From JBPESN01 sp051710625 (lineage in GTDB: Bacteria > Pseudomonadota > Gammaproteobacteria > Enterobacterales > Enterobacteriaceae), in the NCBI RefSeq assembly GCF_051710625.1, contig NZ_JBPESN010000011.1:1-54212 (forward strand): a DNA stretch of 54,212 nucleotides. The letters run 5' to 3'. The position numbers and the translations under genes are program-made. The notes under the pieces were generated by a model. The model worked only from the letters and a program-made list of their open reading frames with translations, was not told where the DNA came from and made no database searches. Shown here one piece after another: positions 1-9,350 of this stretch. Each line of letters starts with the position of its first letter. The stretch's first letter is position 1.

Positions 1-153
1 CAAATACTGGAAAAGTCGTCCTGACAGGCCAGACGGCAGGCGAACGGTATTGCGCAGTCAGGTTCATGAACTGCACAGTATCAGCCATGGTGCCGCTGGC
101 GCGAGAAGTATCGCCACCATGGCAACCTAGAGAGGCTTCCGCATGGGGCGCTG
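1..153 (+). mobile_element. IS911-like element, truncated fragment (copy A)
   Basis: This stretch is nearly identical to the early orfB part of the IS copy at 35362-36612 (compare 35809-35960) and to 13181-13320. The match stops near 153, just after the GGGGCGCTG shared with the other copies, and new sequence follows. Only 18 bp separate the break from the valS stop codon. The element belongs to the IS3 family, IS911-like; it has no right end here and its left part lies outside the window. It marks the left border of the valS block. Confidence 0.85.
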
Positions 154-171
154 CCCCCGGCAAGGGCGCGC

Positions 172-3027
172 TTATAAACCGGCGATAATCGCCTGCTGTT
201 CCAGCAATTTCGCCCTGGATTGCTGATAGCTTTCCAGCTTCTCGCGCTCTTTCGCTACCACCGCCTCCGGTGCGCGGCCGATAAAGTCCTCGTTGCCGAG
301 CTTGGCAGCAATACGGCTGATTTCGCCGTCGATGCGCGCGGCTTCTTTCGCCAGACGGTCCAGTTCGGCGTCCTTATCGACCAGACCCGCCATCGGAATC
401 AGCAATTCGGCGCCGTCGATAATCTGGGTGACGGAAACCGGCCCTTTATCGTCTGCCGGCAGCAGGGTAATGCTGTCAAGCCGCGCCAGGGCGAGCATAA
501 AACTCAGATTCTCGTTCACCCGGCGCACTACCACGGGGGATGCCTGGCGCAGCAGCACCGCTAGCGGCTTGGCGGGGGCGATATTCATCTCAGCGCGAAT
601 GGTACGCACCGCGACGATCGCTTGCTTGATCCATTCCAAATCGGTGAGTGCGTCGGCATCCACCAGCGCCGCATCGTATGACGGAAACGGTTGCAGCATC
701 TGGGTGTCACCCTGGTCGCCGGTAAGGGTTTTCACCCGCTGCCAGATGGTTTCAGTAATAAACGGAATGATCGGGTGCGCCAACCGCAGCAGCGCTTCCA
801 GCACCGTAACCAGAGTATGGCGGGTACCGCGCAGCTCGTCGTCGCTGCCGCCGCTCATCACCGGCTTGGTCAGCTCCAGATACCAGTCGCAGAACTGGTT
901 CCAGGTAAACTCGTATAAAATGCCGGCCGCCAGATCGAAGCGATAATTATCCAGCGCCTCGCGGAACGCCTTCACCGTCTGGTTAAATTCCGCCAGGATC
1001 CAGCGATCTGCCAGCGACAACACTTTGTCGCCACCGTGAAAACCGCAGTCTTGCTCTTCGGTGTTCATCAATACAAAACGGCTGGCGTTCCACAATTTAT
1101 TACAGAAATTGCGATACCCCTCCAGACGTTTCATGTCCCAGTTGATATCGCGACCGGTAGAGGCCAGCGCCGCCAGCGTGAAGCGCAGAGCATCGGTACC
1201 GTGCGGCTCGATGCCGTTGGGAAACTGTTTTTTGGTGCGTTTGCGGATTTTATCCGCCAGCTGCGCCTGCATCATGTTGCCGGTACGCTTTTGGACCAAA
1301 TCAGCCAGCGAGATGCCATCCACCATGTCCAGCGGATCAATGACGTTACCTTTGGAGTTGGACATCTTCTGCCCTTCCTCATCGCGGATCAAACCGGTCA
1401 TGTAGACGGTTTTGAACGGCACCTGCGGCTTACCGTTCTCATCCTTGATGAAATGCATGGTCAGCATGACCATGCGCGCAATCCAGAAGAAGATAATGTC
1501 GAAGCCGCTTACCACTACGCTTGTGGGGTGGAAGGTGCGCAGGGCGTCGGTGTTTTCCGGCCAGCCGAGGGTAGAGAAGGTCCACAGCCCGGAAGAGAAC
1601 CAGGTATCCAGCACGTCGTCGTCCTGGCCCAGCGTCACGTCATCTGCCAACTGATGCTGCTGGCGTACTTCGGCCTCGCTGCGGCCCACATAGACCCGCC
1701 CCTCGGCGTCATACCAGGCCGGTATACGGTGCCCCCACCACAGCTGGCGGGAAATGCACCAATCCTGAATATCGCGCATCCAGCTGAAATACATGTTTTC
1801 ATACTGCTTCGGCACGAACTGGATCTCCCCTTGTTCCACTGCTTCCACCGCCACTTTCGCCAGTGGTGCGGCGCGGACGTACCATTGGTCGGTCAGCATC
1901 GGCTCGATGACCACGCCACCGCGATCGCCGTAAGGGACCATGAGATCGTGGGCCTTGACCTCGACCAGCAGGCCCAGTCGATCGAATTCCGCCACGATCG
2001 CCTTGCGGGCGGCGAAGCGCTCCAAACCACGGAAGGGCGCCGGAATTTCGCCTGACACGACGTCGCTGGCCTCGCCGAAGGTATCGAATACCTCGCCGTC
2101 CTGACGGATATTACCGTCAAAGGTCAGGATGTTGATCATCGGCAGCGCGTGGCGCTTTCCGACCTCATAGTCGTTAAAGTCATGCGCCGGCGTGATTTTG
2201 ACGCAGCCGGTGCCTTTAGTCATGTCAGCGTGCTCGTCGCCGACAATCGGGATGCGGCGGCCGACCAGCGGCAGAATGACAAACTGACCTATTAAATCGC
2301 GATAGCGCGGATCCTCCGGGTTCAGCGCCACGCCGGTATCGCCGAGCATGGTTTCCGGCCGCGTGGTGGCGACCACCAGATAATCCAGACCGTCGGCGGT
2401 ACGCACGCCGTCGGCAAGGGGGTAGCGCAGGTGCCACATAGCGCCTTTCGACTCGCGGTTCTCCACTTCGAGATCAGAAATCGCGGTGCGTAATTTTGGG
2501 TCCCAGTTCACCAGGCGTTTGCCGCGGTAAATCAAATTTTCCTGGTATAGGAGCACGAACACTTCTTTCACCGCGTTGGACAGCCCTTCGTCCATGGTGA
2601 ACCGCTCGCGTTCCCAGTCCACGGAGTCACCCAGCCGGCGCATTTGATGGGTAATCGTGCCGCCGGATTGGGCTTTCCACTGCCAAATCTTGTCGATGAA
2701 GGCGTCGCGGCCGTAATCGTGCCGAGTTTTTCCCTCTTCAGCTGCGATTTTCCGCTCTACCACCATCTGCGTCGCGATGCCGGCGTGATCGGTACCCGCC
2801 TGCCACAGGGTATTTTTGCCCTGCATACGCTGATAACGAATCAGGGTATCCATAATGGTCTGCTGGAAGGCATGGCCCATATGCAAGCTGCCGGTCACGT
2901 TGGGCGGCGGGATCATGATGCAGTAGCTATCCTGCCGGGTATCGTTGTTCGGCTTGAAATAGCCCTGCTGCTCCCAGTGCTCATACAGCGGCTGCTCGAT
3001 ATCTTTGGGATTGTATGTTTTGTCCAT
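172..3027 (-). CDS. valS: Valyl-tRNA synthetase
   Basis: This gene charges tRNA-Val with valine in the cytoplasm and removes mischarged threonine. The 951-residue product has the usual gamma-proteobacterial length and matches E. coli ValRS throughout. The HIGH-type signature (PPPNVTGSLHMGH) lies near residues 41-53. A CP1 editing region with TTRPET follows, then the catalytic core with WFSSGLWTFSTLGWP, an anticodon-binding domain and a C-terminal coiled-coil arm. The KMSKS loop reads GQKMSNSKGN: the second lysine is Asn557, codon 1357-1359. The start is 13 bp after the holC stop, so the two are probably co-transcribed with pepA. The reading frame is intact although pepA upstream is broken and an IS fragment sits 18 bp past the stop. 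Confidence 0.97.
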   Translation of the reverse strand: MDKTYNPKDIEQPLYEHWEQQGYFKPNNDTRQDSYCIMIPPPNVTGSLHMGHAFQQTIMDTLIRYQRMQGKNTLWQAGTDHAGIATQMVVERKIAAEEGKTRHDYGRDAFIDKIWQWKAQSGGTITHQMRRLGDSVDWERERFTMDEGLSNAVKEVFVLLYQENLIYRGKRLVNWDPKLRTAISDLEVENRESKGAMWHLRYPLADGVRTADGLDYLVVATTRPETMLGDTGVALNPEDPRYRDLIGQFVILPLVGRRIPIVGDEHADMTKGTGCVKITPAHDFNDYEVGKRHALPMINILTFDGNIRQDGEVFDTFGEASDVVSGEIPAPFRGLERFAARKAIVAEFDRLGLLVEVKAHDLMVPYGDRGGVVIEPMLTDQWYVRAAPLAKVAVEAVEQGEIQFVPKQYENMYFSWMRDIQDWCISRQLWWGHRIPAWYDAEGRVYVGRSEAEVRQQHQLADDVTLGQDDDVLDTWFSSGLWTFSTLGWPENTDALRTFHPTSVVVSGFDIIFFWIARMVMLTMHFIKDENGKPQVPFKTVYMTGLIRDEEGQKMSNSKGNVIDPLDMVDGISLADLVQKRTGNMMQAQLADKIRKRTKKQFPNGIEPHGTDALRFTLAALASTGRDINWDMKRLEGYRNFCNKLWNASRFVLMNTEEQDCGFHGGDKVLSLADRWILAEFNQTVKAFREALDNYRFDLAAGILYEFTWNQFCDWYLELTKPVMSGGSDDELRGTRHTLVTVLEALLRLAHPIIPFITETIWQRVKTLTGDQGDTQMLQPFPSYDAALVDADALTDLEWIKQAIVAVRTIRAEMNIAPAKPLAVLLRQASPVVVRRVNENLSFMLALARLDSITLLPADDKGPVSVTQIIDGAELLIPMAGLVDKDAELDRLAKEAARIDGEISRIAAKLGNEDFIGRAPEAVVAKEREKLESYQQSRAKLLEQQAIIAGL

Positions 3028-3040
3028 TATGCGTCGTTAA

Positions 3041-3490
3041 TCACTGCGTTGGCGGCGTGGCCGTAGTCAATTGGAAGCCGACGCTGCGATACGCTTTATA
3101 ACGATCGCGCGCCAACTGTTTTAAAGCATCTTCATCCGGGACGAAGTCTATCACTTCATGGAAAGCGGAGGCAAAATCCGCACAGGCCGGCAGCAGGCTA
3201 ATCAGCAGATCCCGCGGTGCATTGCCGCGGCACTGCGGCCAGCAAAGCTCCACCGGCGCGCCGTAGCGCGGACCTTCCCCCGCCAGGTTGTGCGGCACGA
3301 ACGCTTGGGGATCGCGCGCCCATAGCGCCTCCTCGAGCCTGAGCGCCTGAGCATCGTCCTCACAGGCGATAAGCACCCTTTTCCCCTGCCGCCATTTATC
3401 GGCCGCCAAATCGCAGGCGAGTCGCTCCACGGCGGTCAGCCCATCGCTGATGGCATGTTGGTCGAGCAGGTAGAAAGTTGCGTTTTTCAT
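3041..3490 (-). CDS. holC: DNA polymerase III subunit chi
   Basis: HolC links the clamp loader, through psi, to single-strand DNA-binding protein on the lagging strand. The 149-residue product begins MKNATFYLLDQ and has the chi-family features GKRVLIACEDDAQALRLEEALW, split here as GKRVLIACEDD and LEEALWARDP, then FVPHNLAGEGP and a C-terminal KQLARDRYKAYR segment. Length and order match E. coli chi (147 residues). It lies between pepA and valS as in E. coli, with 80 bp to pepA and 13 bp to valS. No disabling change is visible. Confidence 0.95.
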   Translation of the reverse strand: MKNATFYLLDQHAISDGLTAVERLACDLAADKWRQGKRVLIACEDDAQALRLEEALWARDPQAFVPHNLAGEGPRYGAPVELCWPQCRGNAPRDLLISLLPACADFASAFHEVIDFVPDEDALKQLARDRYKAYRSVGFQLTTATPPTQ

Positions 3491-3519
3491 GTGCCGTTAA
3501 GTCAATAAGGGGGTTACGG

Positions 3520-3549
3520 AAAAAACAGCGGGCGGCAAGCGCCGCCCGT
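3520..3549 (-). terminator. Rho-independent terminator after pepA
   Basis: Read on the minus strand, GGGCGGC-GCTT-GCCGCCC forms a strong hairpin followed, after GCTG, by six T residues. It lies between the pepA stop (3571) and the holC start (3490), so it may attenuate read-through from pepA into holC-valS. Confidence 0.7.
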
Positions 3550-3570
3550 GCAAGCATACCTTTTTTACGG

Positions 3571-5080
3571 TTACTCGTCACCGTTGAGTCCGGCGCGGTT
3601 AAGCAAGAATTGCGACAGCATCGCTACCGGACGGCCCGAGGCGCCCTTGGCTTTACCGGAGCGCCAGGTGGTACCGGCGATGTCCAGATGCGCCCAATTA
3701 TATTTACGCGCGAAACGGGACAGGAAGCAACCGGCGGTAATCGCGCCGCCCGGCCGGCCGCCGATGTTCGCCATATCGGCGAAATTTGATTCCAGCTGTT
3801 CCTAGAACTCATCCCCCAGCGGCAAACGCCTGGCGCGGTCCCCGGCCTGTTCGGCGGCGGCGATAAGCTCATGGGCCAGAAGATTGTGGTTCGACATCAG
3901 CCCGGTCAAATGATGCCCCAGCGCGATAACGCAGGCGCCGGTCAGCGTGGTGACATCAATCACCACCTCCGGCTCGAAACGCTCGACATAGGTGAGGGCA
4001 TCGCACAGCACCAACCGCCCCTCGGCACCGGTATTTAATACTTCCACCGTTTGGCCGGAAAAGGTGGTCAACACATCGCCGGGCCGGAATGCGCGGCCGT
4101 CCACCATGTTTTCGCAACCGGCCAGTACGCCGACGATATTCAGCGGCAAATTAAGCTCCATCGCCATGCGCATTACGCCATACACGGTCGCGGCACCGCA
4201 CATGTCGTATTTCATTTCATCCACGCTGTCGGCGAGCTTGATGGAAATGCCGCCGGCGTCAAAGGTCAGCCCTTTACCGACCAGCACAATAGGCCGCGCG
4301 TCGGCGTCAGGGCTACCCTTATACTTGATGACCGACATCAGCGATTCATTGGCCGAGTCCTGGCCTACCGCCAGATAGGCGTTCATCCTCAGCTCTTTCA
4401 TCTGCTGTTCGCCGATAACCCCGGTGGTGGTTTTGCCGTAGCCGTTGGCCAGCTGGCGCGCTTGGGAGGCCAGGTAGGCGGGATTGCAAATATTGGGCGG
4501 CATGTTACCCAAGTTTTTAGCGGCCTTGATGCCGGCGGCAATCGCCAGACCGTGCGAAATCGCGCGCTTGCCGCTAATCAGCTCGCGGCGCGTCGGCACA
4601 TTGAACACCATTTTACGCAGCGGTAGGCGCGGTTCAATTTTATTGCTTTTCAGCTGATCAAAGGTATAAAGCGTCTCTTTCGCCGTTTCCACCGCCTGGC
4701 GCACTTTCCAATAGGTATTGCGCCCTTTGACGTGCAGCTCGGTCAAAAAGCACACGGCCTCCATCGAGCCGGTGTCGTTCAGTGTATTAATGGTTTTGTT
4801 AATGACCTGCTTATACTGGCGCTCATCCAGCTCGCCCTCTTTACCGCAGCCGATAAGCAAAATTCGTTCGGACAGCACATTCGGGACATGATGCCAGCAA
4901 CAACATTTGTCCGACCTTGCCTTCGAGTTCACCACGACGTAGCAGCGCGCTGATATAGCCATCGCTGATTTTATCGAGCTGTTCGGCAATCGGGGATAGA
5001 CGACGTGGTTCAAATACCCCGACGACGATACAGGCGCTGTGTTGTTTTTCCGGGCTACCGCTTTTTACACTGAACTCCAT
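3571..5080 (-). pseudogene. pepA: Leucyl aminopeptidase A, inactivated
   Basis: PepA is a hexameric two-zinc M17 aminopeptidase that also serves as an accessory DNA-binding factor in Xer recombination and carAB repression. The start at 5080 has an AGGAGAG Shine-Dalgarno sequence and the N-terminus MEFSVKSGSPEKQ matches E. coli. There are three lesions. A one-base insertion near 4894 shifts the frame at GQMLLL/HHVPNVL. An in-frame TAG at 3802-3804 replaces the Gln of GDE(F/Y)QEQLESNF. The metal-binding motif NTDAEGR reads NTGAEGR (codon 4027-4029), losing an aspartate zinc ligand. The C-terminal 67 residues (MANIGGRPGG to AGLNGDE) remain in frame after the stop. The gene diverges from lptF, as in E. 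coli. Confidence 0.93.
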
Positions 5081-5359
5081 GCACTCTCCTCAATCTTAAA
5101 GACAAAGACGGTAGCGCGGGATAAAATAGACTTTTCCGTCATTGTCCCGCCTTTGCATTCACTCTATGTGTTAATCTGAACGACGCAAAGGAGGCTATTC
5201 TGTCGACAATCAGTGCGTTCTCATGGCTCGGCCGAGCGCTTAATGTTGTTACACTCTATCTAGCGATAAAGATGGCTATTTGATGCGTATTAATGAGGGA
5301 TTAGCGATGAAATTATCGATTTTCCTGCAAAAAGACAAGTTTTCGCAGGCGAAATAAGC

Positions 5360-6460
5360 GTGATAATCACTAAATATCTGGTTTGGGAGACATTTAAAAA
5401 CCAGCTCGCCACTTTGTTTATCCTGCTTTTGATTTTTTTCTGTCAAAAGCTGGTGCGGATCCTGGGTGCAGCGGTGGATGGCGATATCCCGACAAACCTG
5501 GTTTTATCCTTACTCGGCTTGGGCGTGCCTGAAATGGCGCAACTGATCCTACCCCTGAGTCTCTTTCTGGGGTTGTTGATGACCTTGAGCCGGATGTACA
5601 CCGAAAGCGAAATTATGGTTATGCACGCCTGCGGGTTGGGTAAAAGCATATTGACCCGTGCGGCGCTGCTGCTTAGCCTGATTACCGCAATACTGGCGGC
5701 GGTGAATGTGGTATGGCTTTCACCCTGGTCGTCACGCCATCAGGATCTGGTCATGTCGAAAGCCAAAGCCAATCCCAGCATGGCGGCGTTGGTCGAGGGG
5801 CAATTCAAACCGGCGGAAAACGGCAATTCGGTGCTGTTCGTCGGCAACGTCAAAGATAAAGGCTTTGAACATGTATTCCTGGCGCAGCTTAAGCCGAACG
5901 GCAACGCGCGCCCTTCCGTGGTGATAGCGGACCGCGGCCATATGAGCCAGCGGCCCGACGGATCACAACTGGTCATGCTGGACAAGGGCACCCGCTATGA
6001 GGGGACCGCGCTACTGCGCGATTTCCGCATTACCGATTTCACTCAATATCAGGCGGTTATCGGTCACCGGGCGGTGGCGGTGGACGGCACCGACGCTGAG
6101 CAGATGTCGCTGCGCCAGCTATGGCGCTCCCCGGAGCCCGAGGCGCGCGCCGAACTGCACTGGCGATTTACGCTGGTGGTCTCGGTGCTGATCATGGCAA
6201 TGATGGTGGTGCCGCTGTTGGTGGTCAACCCACGCCAGGGGCGGGTGGTGAGCATGTTGCCTGCCATGTTGCTGTATCTGATTTTCTTCCTACTGCAAAC
6301 CTCGCTACGCTCCAACGGCGCCAAAAGCAAGCTTGACCCGATGCTGTGGATGTGGCTGACCAATGTGGCGTACCTGGCGCTGGCGCTGGTACTGAATTTA
6401 TGGGACAGCGTACCGGCGAGAAGGCTTCGCGGGCGTCTGCATGCGAGAGGAGCGGCCTGA
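5360..6460 (+). CDS. lptF: LPS export ABC transporter permease LptF
   Basis: LptF, with LptG and the LptB ATPase, extracts lipopolysaccharide from the inner membrane and feeds it to the LptC-LptA bridge. The 366-residue product has the YjgP/YjgQ fold: N-terminal transmembrane helices (FILLLIFFCQ, LGVPEMAQLILPLSLFLGLL), a periplasmic beta-jellyroll domain from about residue 130 to 240, and three C-terminal helices. The motif MYTESEIMVMHACGLG is the conserved cytoplasmic coupling segment. It is divergent from pepA with a 279-bp gap. Its TGA overlaps the lptG ATG by one base (TGATG), indicating translational coupling. No lesion is seen, in keeping with an essential role. Confidence 0.95.
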   Translation: MIITKYLVWETFKNQLATLFILLLIFFCQKLVRILGAAVDGDIPTNLVLSLLGLGVPEMAQLILPLSLFLGLLMTLSRMYTESEIMVMHACGLGKSILTRAALLLSLITAILAAVNVVWLSPWSSRHQDLVMSKAKANPSMAALVEGQFKPAENGNSVLFVGNVKDKGFEHVFLAQLKPNGNARPSVVIADRGHMSQRPDGSQLVMLDKGTRYEGTALLRDFRITDFTQYQAVIGHRAVAVDGTDAEQMSLRQLWRSPEPEARAELHWRFTLVVSVLIMAMMVVPLLVVNPRQGRVVSMLPAMLLYLIFFLLQTSLRSNGAKSKLDPMLWMWLTNVAYLALALVLNLWDSVPARRLRGRLHARGAA

Positions 6461-7530
6461 TGTTCGGTATGTTAGACCGCTATGTCGGTAAAACGATCTT
6501 CAATACCATCATGATGACCCTGTTCATGCTGGTATCGCTTTCGGGCATTATCAAATTCGTCGAACAGTTGCGCAAAGTGGGCCAGGGCGGCTATTCAGCG
6601 CTGGGCGCGGGGTTGTTTACCCTGCTCAGCGTCCCCAAGGATATCGAGATTTTCTTCCCGATGGCGGCGCTGTTGGGCGCGCTGCTGGGGCTGGGTTTGC
6701 TGGCAACCCGCAGTGAACTGGTGGTGATGCAGGCGTCCGGTTTCAGCCGTATGCAGGTTGCTGGCTCCGTGATGAAAACCGCTATTCCGCTGGCGCTCTT
6801 GACCATGGCTATCGGTGAATGGGTGGCGCCGGCGGGTGAGCAAATGGCCTACAATTATCGGACTCAGATGATTTACGGCGGCTCCATGCTCTCAACCCAG
6901 AACGGGCTGTGGGCCAAGGACGGTAACGACTTTATTTTCATCGAGCGGGTGGTGGGCAGCGATGAGCTGGTCGGCGTCAATATTTACCATTTTGATAAGG
7001 CGGAGCGGCTGCAGTCGCTGCGCTATGCCGCCACGGCCACGTTCAGCAACGGAAGTTGGAAATTGTCGCAGGTGGACGAATCGAATTTGACCAACGACAA
7101 GCAAATCACCGGCCGGCAAACCCTGAACGGCGAATGGAAGACCAATCTCACGCCGGATAAACTGGGTGTTGTCGCGCTGGAGCCCAATTCGTTGTCCATT
7201 TCGGGGCTGTACAATTACGTCAACTATCTCAAGCAGAGCGGGCAGGAATCCAACCGTTACCAGCTGAATATGTGGAGCAAGATTTTCTCGCCGTTCTCGG
7301 TGGCGGTGATGATGCTCATGGCCTTGTCGTTTATTTTCGGACCGCTGCGCGGCGTCCCTATGGGGGTACGGGTGGTTACCGGGATAAGCTTCGGGTTCTT
7401 GTTTTACGTTTTGGATCAGATCTTCGGACCACTGAGTCTGGTGTACAACATGCCGCCCGTGTTTGGAGCATTGCTACCCAGTATGGCGTTTCTCATTATC
7501 AGTATTGTCATGCTGTTACGGCGTCGGTGA
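6460..7530 (+). CDS. lptG: LPS export ABC transporter permease LptG
   Basis: LptG is the partner permease of LptF in the LptB2FG extractor. Starting at the ATG overlapping the lptF stop gives MFGMLDRYVGKTIF, which aligns with E. coli LptG; longer in-frame upstream starts lie inside lptF and are rejected. The roughly 356-residue product shows the family pattern: two N-terminal membrane helices, ATRSELVVMQASGFSRMQV at the coupling helix, a periplasmic domain with LTPDKLGVVALEPNSLSISGL, and C-terminal helices containing VAVMMLMALSFIFGPLRGVP. A hairpin terminator follows 22 bp after the stop, closing the two-gene operon. Confidence 0.95.
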   Translation: MFGMLDRYVGKTIFNTIMMTLFMLVSLSGIIKFVEQLRKVGQGGYSALGAGLFTLLSVPKDIEIFFPMAALLGALLGLGLLATRSELVVMQASGFSRMQVAGSVMKTAIPLALLTMAIGEWVAPAGEQMAYNYRTQMIYGGSMLSTQNGLWAKDGNDFIFIERVVGSDELVGVNIYHFDKAERLQSLRYAATATFSNGSWKLSQVDESNLTNDKQITGRQTLNGEWKTNLTPDKLGVVALEPNSLSISGLYNYVNYLKQSGQESNRYQLNMWSKIFSPFSVAVMMLMALSFIFGPLRGVPMGVRVVTGISFGFLFYVLDQIFGPLSLVYNMPPVFGALLPSMAFLIISIVMLLRRR

Positions 7531-7552
7531 CGCGCTCGATATTACCTGGTGA

Positions 7553-7588
7553 GGCGCTGATCGCTAATTCCGTCAGCGCCGTTTTTTT
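7553..7588 (+). terminator. Rho-independent terminator after lptG
   Basis: GGCGCTGA and TCAGCGCC form a perfect 8-bp stem around a 12-nt loop, followed by a G and seven T residues. Confidence 0.88.
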
Positions 7589-7643
7589 ATTGCCGTAACT
7601 TTCATTTTGGACCTTAATGCTGTGTCATGCCAACAGCGGCAAA

Positions 7644-8542
7644 TTATTTCATGCTGTCAATAAACATGCCTTTGGTCGAATCCCGCAACCACTTGTGGCA
7701 CAGTGAGTGATTATTTTTTGAATGCCATTCCTGGATAATACTACGCTTACCCAGATCGAAATCGGCGCTGAAGAATTCCACCGCTACATTCAATTTCTTC
7801 ATTGTGGTGACCATAAAATCAGGCACGATAGCCAGCGCATCGGAATGGGTAATGGCGTTCATGGTCGCCATATAGCCCGGCGTGGCCCCATCACATGGCG
7901 CGCCGACTAGAAATATTTCGCCGTCTCGTCGGTCCCTATCGGATACTTCTCCTTGGTTTGCATAAAATGATATTTCAGCAGATTGTCTATGCTTTTATCG
8001 CTGGCCAAGATCGGGTAGCCGCAACGGCACATAAAGTAACATTTCGCCGAGTGAATAGTGCGAATGGTAATCTCTGGGTTTAAACTGCGCATCTCACCGA
8101 TATAGAGATCAATATCGTTTGAGCGGAGAAAATCGTTGTCATAGTCCGAGTCATGCACCAGATTAATAAACACATTTGGCGCGCTGCGCTGAACCTCGCA
8201 GAACAGGAGCGCGTTAAGGGTGAACACGATAGGGGCGTTGGCGGCGATGGTAAATGAGACGGTGGTGATATGCGGCTCAAACGCCATATTGGTGTTAAGC
8301 ATGGATTCAATCCGATTGACGAGTTGTCTAACATCCTTCTTTAATGCGATCGCTTTGGGTGTGGGAATTAATTTGCTGCCACTGCGCACCAGAATCGGAT
8401 CATTGAATAAGGCGCGGATTTTATTCAGCGATTTGCTGATGGCCGGCGCGGTGACGTTTAGCTTCCTGGCAGCCAGATTGGCGCTACAGTCTTCCAGTAA
8501 TGCGTTGAGAACCACTAATAAATTAAAGTCAAAGTTATTCAT
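7644..8542 (-). pseudogene. LysR-family transcriptional regulator, inactivated
   Basis: The N-terminal 211 residues carry a LysR winged helix-turn-helix (NFDFNLLVVLNALLEDCSAN, then LAARKLNVTAPAISKSLNKI) and part of the effector-binding domain. The frame ends in TAG near 7907. The reading then continues in another frame as GAPCDGATPGYMATMNAITH to the C-terminal LCHKWLRDSTKGMF, so a nonsense codon and a frameshift coincide. The overall shape, about 300 residues with a C-terminal WHSKNNHSLCHKWLRD, is like the YidZ/LeuO/NahR-type subgroup. Target genes are unknown; the flanking DNA offers no clear partner. The gene ends near the lptG terminator on the opposite strand. Confidence 0.8.
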
Positions 8543-9077
8543 ATAAGAGGCATTCGTTAAATGGCTGGTTTGTGGGATATTCGTTAGTAAACGAATATTA
8601 AGGAATCCAAGCCATTAAACGCTCCTGACAAGGTCGGGAGAGAAAATAACATTGGGCGCGATAGTTAACTGCTTTTGGTAACTAATGATTCTATCTTTGA
8701 TTTTTTAATCATGATAACATTAAATTAACCTTTTCCTTTAGTCCAGAGTTATCGCTTTGCCGACCGATCACCCTGCAACGGGCGCTATTGCTGGCTTGAC
8801 CTCCTTATTCCCCCACGGGGAATAATGTTATTATCTGTGGGTAAATAGTGGGTTATTTATTTTAAAACCTACAACATAAATCAAATCCTCCCACCGTTGG
8901 ACTAATTTTATTGCCATTTAATATATTATTAATACGAAAATAAATTAATTGTTGGCTCATGTTACACGGGATGCTAAGCCGCATTTTTACCACAATCTCT
9001 CGCATGATTTCTCAACGTGTTTACCGCCTGGTGCCGCCGCCTGGGTCGTCCAGGATACGTTTATCAGCACAGGGGGG
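8543..9077. other. Non-coding AT-rich stretch with a 9-bp palindrome
   Basis: No convincing gene is seen. A perfect inverted repeat TTATTCCCC / GGGGAATAA at 8805-8825 with a 3-nt loop is the only clear structure. It is followed by TGTTATTATC rather than a clean T-tract, so it may be a weak terminator or an operator. The stretch is AT-rich from about 8650 to 8950. Confidence 0.4.
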
Positions 9078-9300
9078 ACTCCACGGGTGCCGCGCCTACG
9101 GACAGAACCAGGGCGGTACCGTTGTCGCTGCCTGCATCGTTATCGTAAGTGCCGACGTCGGTTTTGGCGCCGAGGCTAAAGTTTTGGTCACCGTCAGTGC
9201 CTGTACCGGCATTGGCGGCGGCGGTTTAATTCTTGTCTGTGTTTGAGCGCGTATCGACGTTGTTGCCAGTGTAAACGCTGCGTGCGCTGGCGCCAAACCT
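9078..9300 (-). pseudogene. Gly/Asp/Thr-rich protein fragment, surface-protein-like remnant
   Basis: On the minus strand from 9300, one frame reads FGASARSVYTGNNVDTRSN, a TAA, then NAGTGTDGDQNFSLGAKTD and VGTYDNDAGSDNGTALVLSV up to a second stop. The Gly/Asn/Asp/Thr-rich, repeat-like composition resembles passenger regions of surface or secreted proteins. No start, signal peptide or full domain is present. I do not recognise a specific family. It could be chance composition in GC-rich DNA. Confidence 0.3.
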
Positions 9301-9350
9301 TGCATGATGAACTATTCTTAGGGTAGATATTGCCAAGAAGGATAACCACT

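Noticed and set aside
1036..2055. 339-codon plus-strand open frame opposite valS
   Set aside because: It is the antisense shadow of a highly conserved, GC-rich gene. It has no recognisable domain and no ribosome-binding site.
4051..4626. 191-codon plus-strand open frame opposite pepA
   Set aside because: It is antisense to recognisable PepA coding sequence, and its His/Gly/Ala-rich composition is typical of a shadow frame.
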